From assembly GCF_000017565.1 (NCBI RefSeq), contig NC_009719.1, positions 2,153,001-2,217,000 on the forward strand: 64,000 nucleotides of DNA, given 5' to 3'. The stretch's first letter is position 1, and the number at the start of each line of letters is the position of its first letter. Position numbers and translations under genes: made by a program. Of this stretch, positions 17,073 to 24,584 are shown in pieces. This DNA comes from Parvibaculum lavamentivorans DS-1 (GTDB lineage Bacteria; Pseudomonadota; Alphaproteobacteria; Parvibaculales; Parvibaculaceae). Below the pieces are notes generated by a model, which ran no database searches, was not told the origin of the DNA, and worked only from the letters and a program-made list of their open reading frames with translations.

Positions 17073-17429
17073 CTATTTCAGGCACACGGCTTCGACATTG
17101 TTGCCGTCCGGGTCGATCAGGAAGGCGGCGTAATAGGTGGGCGCATAATCGGCGCGGATACCGGGCGCCCCATTGTCCTTGCCGCCGGCCTCGAGCCCCG
17201 CTTCATGGAACCCGTCTACCGCCGCCCGGCTCGACGCGGCAAAGGCGATGTGGATGCCCTTGTTCGCGCTTCCCTTCGCGAGATAAAGGCCGGGCACTTT
17301 CGTCTTGCCGAAGCCTTTCATGTTCGCGTCCTCGTAGCAGAGCCTTGCGCCGAGCGGCTTCAGCACGGCTTCATAGAAGCCGGCCGCCTTGGCGAGATCC
17401 TTCACCTTCAATTCGATATGGTCGTACAT
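17073..17429 (-). CDS. VOC (glyoxalase/bleomycin-resistance) family protein
   Basis: A 118-residue vicinal-oxygen-chelate protein. It opens MYDHIELKVKDLAKAAGFYEAVLKPLGA, with the conserved metal-ligand His, and ends FLIDPDGNNVEAVCL, with the Glu ligand, as usual for small glyoxalase-like enzymes. Function is not assigned beyond the family. GGAGGCAAT precedes the ATG. It is first of a likely two-gene unit with the SRPBCC gene, and 39 bases separate it from the AraC-family gene upstream. Confidence 0.82.
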   Translation of the reverse strand: MYDHIELKVKDLAKAAGFYEAVLKPLGARLCYEDANMKGFGKTKVPGLYLAKGSANKGIHIAFAASSRAAVDGFHEAGLEAGGKDNGAPGIRADYAPTYYAAFLIDPDGNNVEAVCLK

Positions 17430-17468
17430 ATTGCCTCCGTCGCGGGCGCATCATCGCGCCACTGGAGG

Positions 17469-18320
17469 TCACTTTGCGGCGGGCGGCGCCAATCTCGCTT
17501 GGAGTAAATTGCGCTCGCCCCGCGCAGCCTCGCGGAAGCGGCCGGGCGGAATTCCCGCCGCGCGGCGGAAGGTGCGAATGAAATTCGACAGGTCGGCGAA
17601 GCCGGCATCATAGGCAATGTCGGTGACGGAGCGTTCCCTGTCGGCCAGCAGGCTTGCCGCGCGGCGCAGCCGCGCGCGCAGGAGATATTGATGCGGCGTC
17701 ACGCCCAGCACTTTCGTGAAGGTGCGGAGAAAGTGATAGAGGCTGAGGCCCGCTTCCCGCGCCGCGCCTTCAAGGCCGATTTGCCGGTGTGCATATTCAT
17801 CCATCCACATGGCGGCGTGGACGGCGCGTTTCCTGTCCCGCGCGCTCGCCGTCACCTTGCCTGCCTTGCGGCCTGTGGCGATCTCCGCAAAGCGGCCGGC
17901 AAACATCAGCCCCGCCTCGTCCAGACCCATGTCGCTCCGCCCCTCGGCGGCGGCCTGCGCCAGTTCCCCCAGCACCATCATTTCCGGCAGTGGCGGCAGC
18001 GCCGCGAGCCGCCTCAGCTCCGGCCGGCCGCTCACCGTGTCGGCCAGTTCCTCGTCGAGCCGGAAGGCCAGGCATTCGTCGCCGCAGACATGGTGGTCGT
18101 GTGTGCAGATATATTCATCCCCCCGGTGCCCCACCAGCACCGAGCCCGCCACCATCTCGAGGGTCTGCCCGCCCGCCCGGTAGCCGAACGAGCCTTTCCG
18201 TACATAGGAAATCGAGAAGACCTCATGGCATTCGGCATAGGGCGCCCCGGCCGGGCCCGCCGGGCACCGGTAATCGACCGCCGAAACGGCACCTTCGCTG
18301 AGGACAGTCGCTTTCACCAT
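17469..18320 (-). CDS. AraC-family transcriptional regulator
   Basis: A 283-residue regulator with an N-terminal cupin-like sensor part and a C-terminal pair of helix-turn-helix motifs ([20 protein letters not shown] then [34 protein letters not shown]). The [14 protein letters not shown] segment is the AraC family hallmark. The sensor half holds several Cys and His residues ([15 protein letters not shown]), which may bind metal. The VOC and SRPBCC genes downstream in the same direction are plausible targets or partners. No Shine-Dalgarno is obvious before the ATG. Confidence 0.85.
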   Translation of the reverse strand: MVKATVLSEGAVSAVDYRCPAGPAGAPYAECHEVFSISYVRKGSFGYRAGGQTLEMVAGSVLVGHRGDEYICTHDHHVCGDECLAFRLDEELADTVSGRPELRRLAALPPLPEMMVLGELAQAAAEGRSDMGLDEAGLMFAGRFAEIATGRKAGKVTASARDRKRAVHAAMWMDEYAHRQIGLEGAAREAGLSLYHFLRTFTKVLGVTPHQYLLRARLRRAASLLADRERSVTDIAYDAGFADLSNFIRTFRRAAGIPPGRFREAARGERNLLQARLAPPAAK

Positions 18321-18412
18321 GGCTCAAGTCTAATCCGCCGCCGCACCGCCCGCCATCATGACTTCGGGAGGCTGCCGGCCGATTGGAGAATCTTGCTGTC
18401 CGGGAGGCGCGC

Positions 18413-19003
18413 CTATTTCTTCTGCGCCTCCAGCGAGATCGCGATCACCACCTCGTCGCTGATCATCGGGATGTAGGTATCCATGCCGAAATCGGAGCGT
18501 TTCAGCGTGCCCTTGGCGTCGAAGCCCGCCGCCAGGATTTCCTGGCCTTCCTCGGCCATCGGATAGGGGCCCATCTTGTTCAGCGTCGCTTCCAGCGTCA
18601 CCGGCTTCGTCACGCCATGCAGGGTCAGATCGCCGGTGAGTTTCCCTGTGGTCTCTCCCGTCCGCTCGATCTTGGTGGACTTGAAGGTGATTTCGGGAAA
18701 TTCCTCGACGTTGAGGAAATCCGCACCCTTCACATGCTTGTCGCGTTCCTCATGCGCCGTGTCGAGGCTCGCCGTCACGATCCGCACCTCGACACTGCTC
18801 GCCTCGGGGTTTTCCGCGTCCAGCATGATGGTGCCGCTCACATCGTTGAAGCGGCCATAAGTCGTCGAAAAGCCGAGATGGTTGATCTCGAAGCCGACAT
18901 GCGTATGCGACCCGTCGATCTCGTAGCGTTCGGCGGCAAGCGCGGGGCTCGCCAGAAAGGCGAGGGCGGCGGCCGCGGCGGCGATCCTGGTAAGGCTGTT
19001 CAT
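18413..19003 (-). CDS. YceI-family periplasmic lipid-binding protein
   Basis: A 196-residue secreted lipocalin-like protein. The signal peptide is MNSLTRIAAAAAALAFLASPALA with cleavage before AERYEID. YceI hallmarks are DGSHTHVGFEINHLGFSTTYGRFNDVSGTI, FPEITFKSTKIERTG, and GDLTLHGVTKPVTLEATLN. YceI proteins bind isoprenoid-like molecules such as polyprenyl quinone tails in the periplasm. GGAGTT precedes the ATG. No cytochrome b561 partner gene is adjacent. Confidence 0.92.
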   Translation of the reverse strand: MNSLTRIAAAAAALAFLASPALAAERYEIDGSHTHVGFEINHLGFSTTYGRFNDVSGTIMLDAENPEASSVEVRIVTASLDTAHEERDKHVKGADFLNVEEFPEITFKSTKIERTGETTGKLTGDLTLHGVTKPVTLEATLNKMGPYPMAEEGQEILAAGFDAKGTLKRSDFGMDTYIPMISDEVVIAISLEAQKK

Positions 19004-19073
19004 GACGGAACTCCGGTGACAATTGGGGGGTGGTCAGGATAGGCGCTCAGGCCCCAAGGGCAAGTCTCCAAAC

Positions 19074-19103
19074 CTCCCACCCTCCCTTGGGGGGAGAGTG
19101 GGA
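19074..19103. repeat. CCACCCTCCC palindrome (dispersed repeat family), imperfect copy
   Basis: CTCCCACCCTCCC followed by TTGG and GGGGAGAGTGGGA is an imperfect copy of the palindrome family, between yceI and the divergent MFS gene. Confidence 0.5.
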
Positions 19104-19221
19104 AGATTGAGAACGCTGCTCCCCGCATCCCCTCTTGCGCAAATGGCTCTGGCATCGAAAGCCGGTTTCTGCCCATATCCCTCCCAAAAAACGCGAGGGT
19201 CCGAAGGGAGGGGTCCGCGTC

Positions 19222-20478
19222 ATGCCGCAGACAGCCGCTTCCAGGGCCTACATCGTCGCGCTCGTGGCCATTCTCTGCCTTGTCTACACGGTGAGCCAGT
19301 TCCTGCGCTCGTCCACGGGTGTCATCGCACCCAATCTCTCGGCGGATCTCGGCCTCCACCCGGAAGAACTCGGCATTCTGTCCGGCGCCTTCTTCCTCTC
19401 CTTCGCCATCATGCAGGTGCCGGTCGGCATCTTTCTCGACCGCTATGGCGCGCGCCTCACCATGATCGGCTCGGTCGGCATCGCCGTGCTCGGCTGCTTC
19501 GCCTTCGCGCTCGCGGAGGGCCGCACGGGGCTCACGCTCGCCCGCGTGCTCATGGGCATTGGCTGCTCGGTCATGCTCATGGGCCCGCTCATGATCTATC
19601 GCCGCTGGTTCCCGGCGGAGCGTTTCGCCTCGCTCTCCGGCCTGCAGATCGCCATCGGCACCATCGGCGCCATCGGCGCCACCGCGCCGCTCGCCTACGC
19701 GACGGAAACCATCGGCTGGCGGGAGAGCTTCGTCGCGGCCGGCGTTTTCACAGCCGTCCTCGCCATCATCATGGGCGTCATCGTCCGCGACGCGCCCGCC
19801 GGCCATGCGTCGCTCGCCCGCTCGCCCGAGACATTCTGGCAAAGCCTCAAGGGGCTCGGCGAGGTCATCCGCCATCCCGCCGTGCCGCCGCTCTTCGTGA
19901 TGATCTCGACCGGCTATGCGAGCTTCGCTACCGTGCAGACGCTCTGGGCCTCGCCCTATCTCGCGGATGTGCATGGACTCGATCTCGGCGGCCGCGGCAA
20001 TGTCCTGCTCGGCATCACGGGCGGCCAGGTCGTCGGCCTTCTCCTCTGGGGCTATGGCGAGCGGCTTTTCGGCAGCATCAAGAAACCAATCCTCATGGGC
20101 GCTTTCCTCTCCGCCTCGATCCTCGGCCTCCTCGCCCTGCTCGATGCGCCGCCGCTCTGGCTCGTCACGCTGCTCTTCGTGATCTTCGGCCTCAATGCGG
20201 GCTACACGCCGCTGCTGCTCACGCATGGCCGGTTGCTCTTTCCGGACAGGCTCGCCGGGCGCGGCATCACCGTCCTCAATTTCGGCAACATGGCGGGCGT
20301 CTTCGTGCTGCAGGGATTGACCGGCGCGCTGATCGGCCAGCTCCTGCGCTCCGGCTTCGGCTTCGAACTCACCTATCGCTGGACCTTCGGCAGCCTCGCC
20401 CTCGTGCTGCTCGCGGCGCTCGCCTATTATGCGACGATACCCGACACGAATTCCCGCGCCGTCATCGACGGCGATTGA
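19222..20478 (+). CDS. MFS transporter
   Basis: A 418-residue major facilitator with about twelve hydrophobic segments. The opening VSQFLRSSTGVIAPNLSADL and the loop FLDRYGARLTMIGSVG (the DRxGxR motif A) are typical of the nitrate/sialate/OPA-like MFS subgroup. The substrate is unknown. I start at ATG 19222 (MPQTAASRAY), preceded by GGGAGGGG. The next gene, a PPOX-family protein, starts 12 bases after the stop in the same direction, so 19222-21733 may be one operon. Confidence 0.85.
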   Translation: MPQTAASRAYIVALVAILCLVYTVSQFLRSSTGVIAPNLSADLGLHPEELGILSGAFFLSFAIMQVPVGIFLDRYGARLTMIGSVGIAVLGCFAFALAEGRTGLTLARVLMGIGCSVMLMGPLMIYRRWFPAERFASLSGLQIAIGTIGAIGATAPLAYATETIGWRESFVAAGVFTAVLAIIMGVIVRDAPAGHASLARSPETFWQSLKGLGEVIRHPAVPPLFVMISTGYASFATVQTLWASPYLADVHGLDLGGRGNVLLGITGGQVVGLLLWGYGERLFGSIKKPILMGAFLSASILGLLALLDAPPLWLVTLLFVIFGLNAGYTPLLLTHGRLLFPDRLAGRGITVLNFGNMAGVFVLQGLTGALIGQLLRSGFGFELTYRWTFGSLALVLLAALAYYATIPDTNSRAVIDGD

Positions 20479-20489
20479 GAGGAGGATAA

Positions 20490-21038
20490 ATGGCCAAGCA
20501 GTTCCCGAGCCTCACACCCGAACTCAAGGATTTCATCGGGCGTCAGCACATCTTCTTCACGGCGTCTGCCACGGCGGACAGCCGCATCAACCTCTCGCCC
20601 AAGGGGCTCGATGCGCTGCGCGTGACCGGCGACAATGAAGTCGTCTATCTCGATCATACCGGCAGCGGCAACGAAGCGGCGGCGCATCTCAAAGCCGATG
20701 GCCGCCTCACCATCATGCTCTGCGCCTTTGCGGGCCCGCCGATGATCCTGCGCCTCTATGGACGCGGCCGCATCGCCCGCAAGGGCACGGATGAATACCG
20801 GCGCCATCTCGCTTCCGCCTTCGCGGGAAATGAACCCACGGGCGCACGTCAGATCGTCATCCTCGACATCGACCTCGTGCAAACCTCCTGCGGCTACGGC
20901 GTTCCCCTCCACGACTACAAGGCCGAACGCCCCTCGCTGACCAACTGGGCGGACGCTCAGGGCGAGCAGGGCATCGCGGATTACTGGCAGAAAAAGAACC
21001 GGGTAAGCATCGACGGCTTGCCGACAGGAGTGGAATGA
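20490..21038 (+). CDS. Pyridoxamine 5'-phosphate oxidase family protein
   Basis: A 182-residue split-barrel flavoprotein-like protein. It opens with LTPELKDFIGRQHIFFTASATADSRINLSPKGLD, the usual start of this PPOX subgroup, and includes MLCAFAGPPMILRLYGRGR. Members bind FMN, F420 or haem; the exact reaction is unknown, and it is not PdxH. GAGAGGAGG precedes the ATG. It overlaps the next gene (ATGA at 21035-21038), which shows translational coupling to the DUF4336 protein. Confidence 0.82.
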   Translation: MAKQFPSLTPELKDFIGRQHIFFTASATADSRINLSPKGLDALRVTGDNEVVYLDHTGSGNEAAAHLKADGRLTIMLCAFAGPPMILRLYGRGRIARKGTDEYRRHLASAFAGNEPTGARQIVILDIDLVQTSCGYGVPLHDYKAERPSLTNWADAQGEQGIADYWQKKNRVSIDGLPTGVE

Positions 21039-21733
21039 CCATGCTGAAACCCTTCGGCGACGACATCTGGATTGCGGATAGCGCGGATACTGTCGAGGTG
21101 GCCGGCTTCCGCTATCCCACACGCATGGCGATCGTGAAGCTCGCCGATGGCGGCCTTTTCATTTGGTCGCCGATGTCGCTGACCGGCGAGTTGCGCGCGG
21201 AAGTGGAGGCGCTCGGCCCGGTTCGTCACATCGTCGCGCCGAATTCGCTGCATCATTTGTCTCTTCCCGAGTGGCGGGAGGCTTTTCCGGCCGCGAAGTT
21301 CTACGCGCCGCCGGGCCTGCGCGAGAAACGCAAGGACATCGCCTTCGATGCCGACCTCGGCGATGCGCCCGACGCCGATTGGGCGGGCGAGATCGATCAG
21401 GTGGTCGTGCGCGGGAACGCCATCACCACCGAACTTGTGTTCTTCCATGTGAAGAGCGGCACCGTCCTCTTCACCGACATCATCCAGCACTTTCCCGCCG
21501 GCTGGTTCTCGGGCTGGCGCGCCATCGTCGCGAAGCTCGACCTCATGTCCGCGCCGGAACCCTCCGTGCCACGCAAATTCCGCCTCGCCTTCACAAACCG
21601 CCGCGCCGCCCGCGAAGCAATCACGCGCATTCTCGCCTGGCCCGCCGAAAAACTGCTGTTCGCACATGGTGCGCCCGTCACAACGGATGGCAAAGCTGCC
21701 ATCGCCCGCGCGTTCGGGTGGTTAGTTGGGTAA
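21035..21733 (+). CDS. DUF4336 domain protein (metallo-hydrolase-like fold)
   Basis: A 232-residue protein that matches DUF4336, a family with a metallo-beta-lactamase-like fold. Segments such as IWIADSADTVEVAGFRYPTRMAIVKL, HIVAPNSLHHLSLPEW and LLFAHGAPVTTDG recall the order of MBL motifs but without a full HxHxDH zinc site (only SLHHL). It may therefore be non-catalytic or a variant hydrolase. Coupled to the PPOX gene by ATGA. A second in-frame ATG follows at 21041. Confidence 0.72.
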   Translation: MTMLKPFGDDIWIADSADTVEVAGFRYPTRMAIVKLADGGLFIWSPMSLTGELRAEVEALGPVRHIVAPNSLHHLSLPEWREAFPAAKFYAPPGLREKRKDIAFDADLGDAPDADWAGEIDQVVVRGNAITTELVFFHVKSGTVLFTDIIQHFPAGWFSGWRAIVAKLDLMSAPEPSVPRKFRLAFTNRRAAREAITRILAWPAEKLLFAHGAPVTTDGKAAIARAFGWLVG

Positions 21734-21751
21734 TTTTGAATTGTCCCTTTC

Positions 21752-21925
21752 TTCCACCCTCCCCTTGGGGGAGGGTCAAACGGCTGCAAGCCGTTTGGGG
21801 CGGGGTCGCTGGAGAAAAGACAAATATCATCGCTCGCGAACCGGATGCTCGGGCGATGACCCCGCCCCGAAATTTGTTTCGCTGACGCTCACAAATTATC
21901 GACCCTCCCCCAAGGGGAGGGTGGC
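21752..21925. repeat. Composite inverted repeat built from CCACCCTCCCC palindromes
   Basis: The left end is a CCACCCTCCCC/GGGGGAGGGT palindrome followed by AAACGGCTGCAAGCCGTTT and GGGGCGGGGTCGC. The right end mirrors it with GCGATGACCCCGCCCC, an AT-rich section and a CCCTCCCC/GGGGAGGGTGG palindrome. The whole forms a mosaic resembling rhizobial RIME-type intergenic elements. No protein-coding potential is visible in the 21734-22062 gap. Confidence 0.6.
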
Positions 21926-21948
21926 AGGACAGGTGCATTCCCTCACCC

Positions 21949-22041
21949 CGTCATTGCGAGCGAAGCGAAGCAATCCAGGGGCCGCAAGCACTGCGCCTGC
22001 CGCCCCTGGATTGCTTCGTCGCTCCGCTCCTCGCAATGACG
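21949..22041. repeat. Dispersed inverted repeat (CGTCATTGCGAGCGAAG type)
   Basis: The left arm CGTCATTGCGAGCGAAGCG continues through CAATCCAGGGGC. The right arm is its imperfect reverse complement, ending TCGCAATGACG, with about 20 bases between. This sequence type is a well-known intergenic repeat scattered through many proteobacterial genomes. Confidence 0.75.
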
Positions 22042-22062
22042 CGGAGGGGACAAACTGAAAAC

Positions 22063-23259
22063 CTACCCCACCACCTCGATCGCCGCCCGCTCTTCCACCG
22101 TTTCCTCCGCCGACATCTCCTCCAGCGCGAGGTTGACGATGAATTGTTTGGCGCAGGCTTCCCAGGCGAAGTTCATCGCATAGGCCCGCGCGTCGTCGCG
22201 GTTGAGGCGCAAGGCGGCCATGCAGGCAGTCTTCAAATCTTCGTCCAGCGCGCCGGCTTTCATGCCATCCGGTGTAAAGGCGAGCACGTCGCCAGGTCCC
22301 TGCACGGGGTAGCCCGCTACCGGCGTTCCCGCCGCCATCGCCTCGATCAGCACGAGGCCGAACGTGTCGGTCCGGCTCGGAAACACGAAGACATCCGCCG
22401 CCGCATAGGCTTCCGCGAGTTCGGCGCCGAAAAGCGGCCCCGTGAAATGCGCCTGCGGGAAGCGTTTCTTCAGATATTCGAGCCTCGGTCCCTCGCCGAC
22501 GATCATCTTCGTGCCGGGAAGGTCGAGTTCGAGGAAGGCTTCGATATTCTTTTCCACCGCGACGCGCCCGACATTGAGCCAGACCGGCCGCGCGAGGCCC
22601 TTCGGATGCGCGTCCATCAGGTCCGGGCGGGGCCTGTAGAGATCGGTATCGACGCCGCGCGACCAGATCACGGGCTCGCCGAATCCCCGTTCCCTCAGTT
22701 CCTTCTGCAAGGAAGGCGTTGCCACCATCAGCGCCGAGGATTTCCTGTGGAAGCGGCGCAGGAATTCATAGCCCCATGAAAGCGGAATGCCGGTCCGCGC
22801 ATTCAGATATTCGGCGAAGCGCGTATGGAACGAGGTCGAGAAGGGGATGCCCTTGCGGACGCAGAAGCGGCGCGCGGCAAGTCCCAGCGGCCCTTCGGTC
22901 GCGATATGGATGGCGTTGGGGTTCGCCTCGCGGATCATGCGCGCGATCTTGCGGCCCGGAAAAAGCGCCAGCCTTATTTCCGGATAGGTCGGCATCGGCA
23001 CGGTCGTGAACATGTCGGGCGTGATGAAGGTCACTTCATGGCCCATGCCCTTCAGATGCGCCGTCAGTTGCTGCAGCGTCCGCACCACGCCGTTCACCTG
23101 CGGCGGCGCCGCATCCGACACGATCACGATGCGAAGCGTCTCGCAGAAGCGGCCGACATCGCGCGGCAAGGGCTTCCCACGCAACCGGCCGAGCAGGCGC
23201 GCGACGCGCCGCCGCCTGCTCGGGGCAGGGGAGAGAGCCGTTACTGATGTGTCATGCAT
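22063..23259 (-). CDS. GT4-family glycosyltransferase, probable glycolipid synthase (Agt-like)
   Basis: A 398-residue GT-B retaining glycosyltransferase. The acceptor half opens LRIVIVSDAAPPQVNGVVRTLQQLTAHLKGMGHEV. The nucleotide-sugar half has WLNVGRVAVEKNIEAFL and SRTDTFGLVLIEAMAAGTPVAG, in which the usual E-x7-E is D-x7-E. This is the MgtA/SqdX/Agt branch, which glycosylates lipid acceptors such as diacylglycerol. I start it at ATG 23259, one base past the stop of the metallophosphoesterase gene (TGATATG), so the two are coupled. Pho boxes upstream of that gene make the pair look like the PlcP-Agt module that replaces phospholipids with glycolipids under phosphate starvation. The sugar donor is not readable from sequence. 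Confidence 0.8.
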   Translation of the reverse strand: MHDTSVTALSPAPSRRRRVARLLGRLRGKPLPRDVGRFCETLRIVIVSDAAPPQVNGVVRTLQQLTAHLKGMGHEVTFITPDMFTTVPMPTYPEIRLALFPGRKIARMIREANPNAIHIATEGPLGLAARRFCVRKGIPFSTSFHTRFAEYLNARTGIPLSWGYEFLRRFHRKSSALMVATPSLQKELRERGFGEPVIWSRGVDTDLYRPRPDLMDAHPKGLARPVWLNVGRVAVEKNIEAFLELDLPGTKMIVGEGPRLEYLKKRFPQAHFTGPLFGAELAEAYAAADVFVFPSRTDTFGLVLIEAMAAGTPVAGYPVQGPGDVLAFTPDGMKAGALDEDLKTACMAALRLNRDDARAYAMNFAWEACAKQFIVNLALEEMSAEETVEERAAIEVVG

Positions 23260-23260
23260 A

Positions 23261-24229
23261 TCAGGCAGCCGTGGGTACGAGCAGGGCGTCGTCTTCATCC
23301 GCCGGTTCCGTCTCGCCATTCGCGAGTTCGGTGTCCCAGGAGAAGGTCTGCCAGGTGATGAGCGAGAGGGCGCCCGTTTCGTCTTCGCTGAGCGCGGTGC
23401 AGCTTTCCACCCAGTCGCCGTCATTGCAGTAGAGCACGCCGTCGAAGTCGCGGATTTCCGCGTGGTGGATGTGTCCGCAGATCACGCCGTCGACGCCGCG
23501 TTCGCGGGCCGAGCGGGCAACGGCGTGTTCGTAGCTCGATATATATTCGACCGCGTTCTTCACCCGGTTCTTCAGGTAAGCCGAGAGCGACCAGTAGGAG
23601 AGGCCGAAGAAGCGGCGGATTTCGTGCAGCCAGTTGTTGAGCGCGAGCGCCATGCCATAGGCGCGGTCGCCGAGATGGGCGAGCCATTTCGCGTATTTCA
23701 CCACGCTGTCGAACTGGTCGCCGTGAATGACGAGGAATTGCCGCCCGTCCGCCGTTTCGTGGATCGCCTCGCCGACGACGTCGACGCCGCCGAAATTGAG
23801 GCCGGTATAGTCGCGCAACGCCTCGTCGTGGTTGCCGGGCACATAGATGATGGTCGCGCCCTTGCGCGACTTGCGCAGCAGTTCCTGCACCACCGCATTA
23901 TGCGCCGCGTTCCAGTACCAGGACCGCTTGATGCGCCAGCCGTCGATGATGTCGCCGACGAGGTAGATGGTGTCGGCGTCGTTGTGGCGGAGAAAGTCGA
24001 GCAGCAGCTCGGCCTTGCAGCCGGGGGTGCCCAGGTGAATGTCGGAGAGAAAAAGCGTTCTGTGCTGTTTGCGGTGCCTGGGGCGCGGCCCCAGCAATCT
24101 TTCGTCGAGCCCGCCGCGCCTCGCCCTTGCACGGGCTGCTTCCTTGCGGGCTTTCTTCGCGGATTGAGGTGGCGCCGTTTCGCTCGCCTGCCGCGGCCTA
24201 TCGAACATCGTCGTATCGAACAGGGTCAT
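23261..24229 (-). CDS. Calcineurin-like metallophosphoesterase, LpxH/PlcP type (probable phospholipase C)
   Basis: A 322-residue dinuclear metallophosphoesterase. Metal motifs in order are LSDIHLG (Asp63, His65), VGDIIDGW, PGNHDE, VIHGDQFD and CGHIHHAE. Automated pipelines usually name such proteins UDP-2,3-diacylglucosamine diphosphatase (LpxH). However, it is longer than LpxH (about 240), it carries a 55-residue basic N-terminal extension, and most alphaproteobacteria use LpxI. Coupling to a GT4 glycosyltransferase and Pho boxes 130 bases upstream instead fit PlcP, the phospholipase C that strips headgroups from phosphatidylcholine and phosphatidylglycerol during phosphate starvation. That functional choice is inference from context. 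Confidence 0.82.
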   Translation of the reverse strand: MTLFDTTMFDRPRQASETAPPQSAKKARKEAARARARRGGLDERLLGPRPRHRKQHRTLFLSDIHLGTPGCKAELLLDFLRHNDADTIYLVGDIIDGWRIKRSWYWNAAHNAVVQELLRKSRKGATIIYVPGNHDEALRDYTGLNFGGVDVVGEAIHETADGRQFLVIHGDQFDSVVKYAKWLAHLGDRAYGMALALNNWLHEIRRFFGLSYWSLSAYLKNRVKNAVEYISSYEHAVARSARERGVDGVICGHIHHAEIRDFDGVLYCNDGDWVESCTALSEDETGALSLITWQTFSWDTELANGETEPADEDDALLVPTAA

Positions 24230-24333
24230 ATTCCTCGTCGATCGTTTTTGCGCCTCATGCGCCGGTCAATTCATCCGTCTGCGGAGCGCCTTGCCGTACC
24301 TCCGGGCCAGCCGATCCGTCTTTCGATGACCGG

Positions 24334-24389
24334 ACTATGCGCGCCCTTTGACAAGGTCTTGTGACAGTTCGATGACGTTTATGTGACAG
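24334..24389 (-). promoter_or_regulatory. Triple Pho box and putative promoter for the phosphoesterase-glycosyltransferase operon
   Basis: On the minus strand, CTGTCAC-N4-ACGTCAT-N4-CTGTCAC (24361-24389) gives three heptamers on an exact 11-bp period, matching the PhoB box (CTGTCAT-N4-CTGTCAT). A weaker CTTGTCA follows, then CATAGT (24334-24339) as a possible -10. Orientation is toward the phosphoesterase gene starting at 24229. Confidence 0.7.
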
Positions 24390-24546
24390 TGCCCGGCGGG
24401 TGGCGGGCGAGCCGCTTTATCCCCACATCCCTCCGGCATCGCGCCCGGTTATCCCCGGTTCAGAGGGCCGGTTGACCGGGGACAAGTTTTTCTGGCTAAT
24501 CCTCCGGCATCGAATTTCATCCCTTGTCGCAACGCATAACGGTTTT

Positions 24547-24564
24547 GTGACAGTTACGTGACAG
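24547..24564 (-). promoter_or_regulatory. Second Pho box in the divergent lipid-gene intergenic region
   Basis: GTGACAG-TTAC-GTGACAG on the plus strand is CTGTCAC-N4-CTGTCAC on the minus strand, a perfect 18-bp Pho box. It lies 20 bases before the likely start of the lipid kinase gene but points the other way, so it may feed the minus-strand operon, control the kinase gene from the reverse orientation, or repress it. Confidence 0.65.
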
Positions 24565-24584
24565 TTGGCCTCTGGAGCCCCGTT

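Noticed and set aside
19023-20489. A 488-codon frame overlapping the MFS gene
   Set aside because: Arg/Pro/His-rich shadow, no membrane segments, while the frame beginning at 19222 has the full MFS pattern.
21734-22062. CRISPR array
   Set aside because: The repeated units are inverted palindromes of unequal spacing with no equal-length direct repeats or spacers.
23261-24229. Calling the phosphoesterase LpxH with confidence
   Set aside because: Motifs are shared by LpxH and PlcP; length, glycosyltransferase coupling and Pho boxes favour PlcP, and lpxI status cannot be seen here.
24558-24584. GTG 24558 as the start of the lipid kinase
   Set aside because: It falls within the second heptamer of a Pho box and has no ribosome-binding site; TTG 24585 has TGGAG at good spacing.
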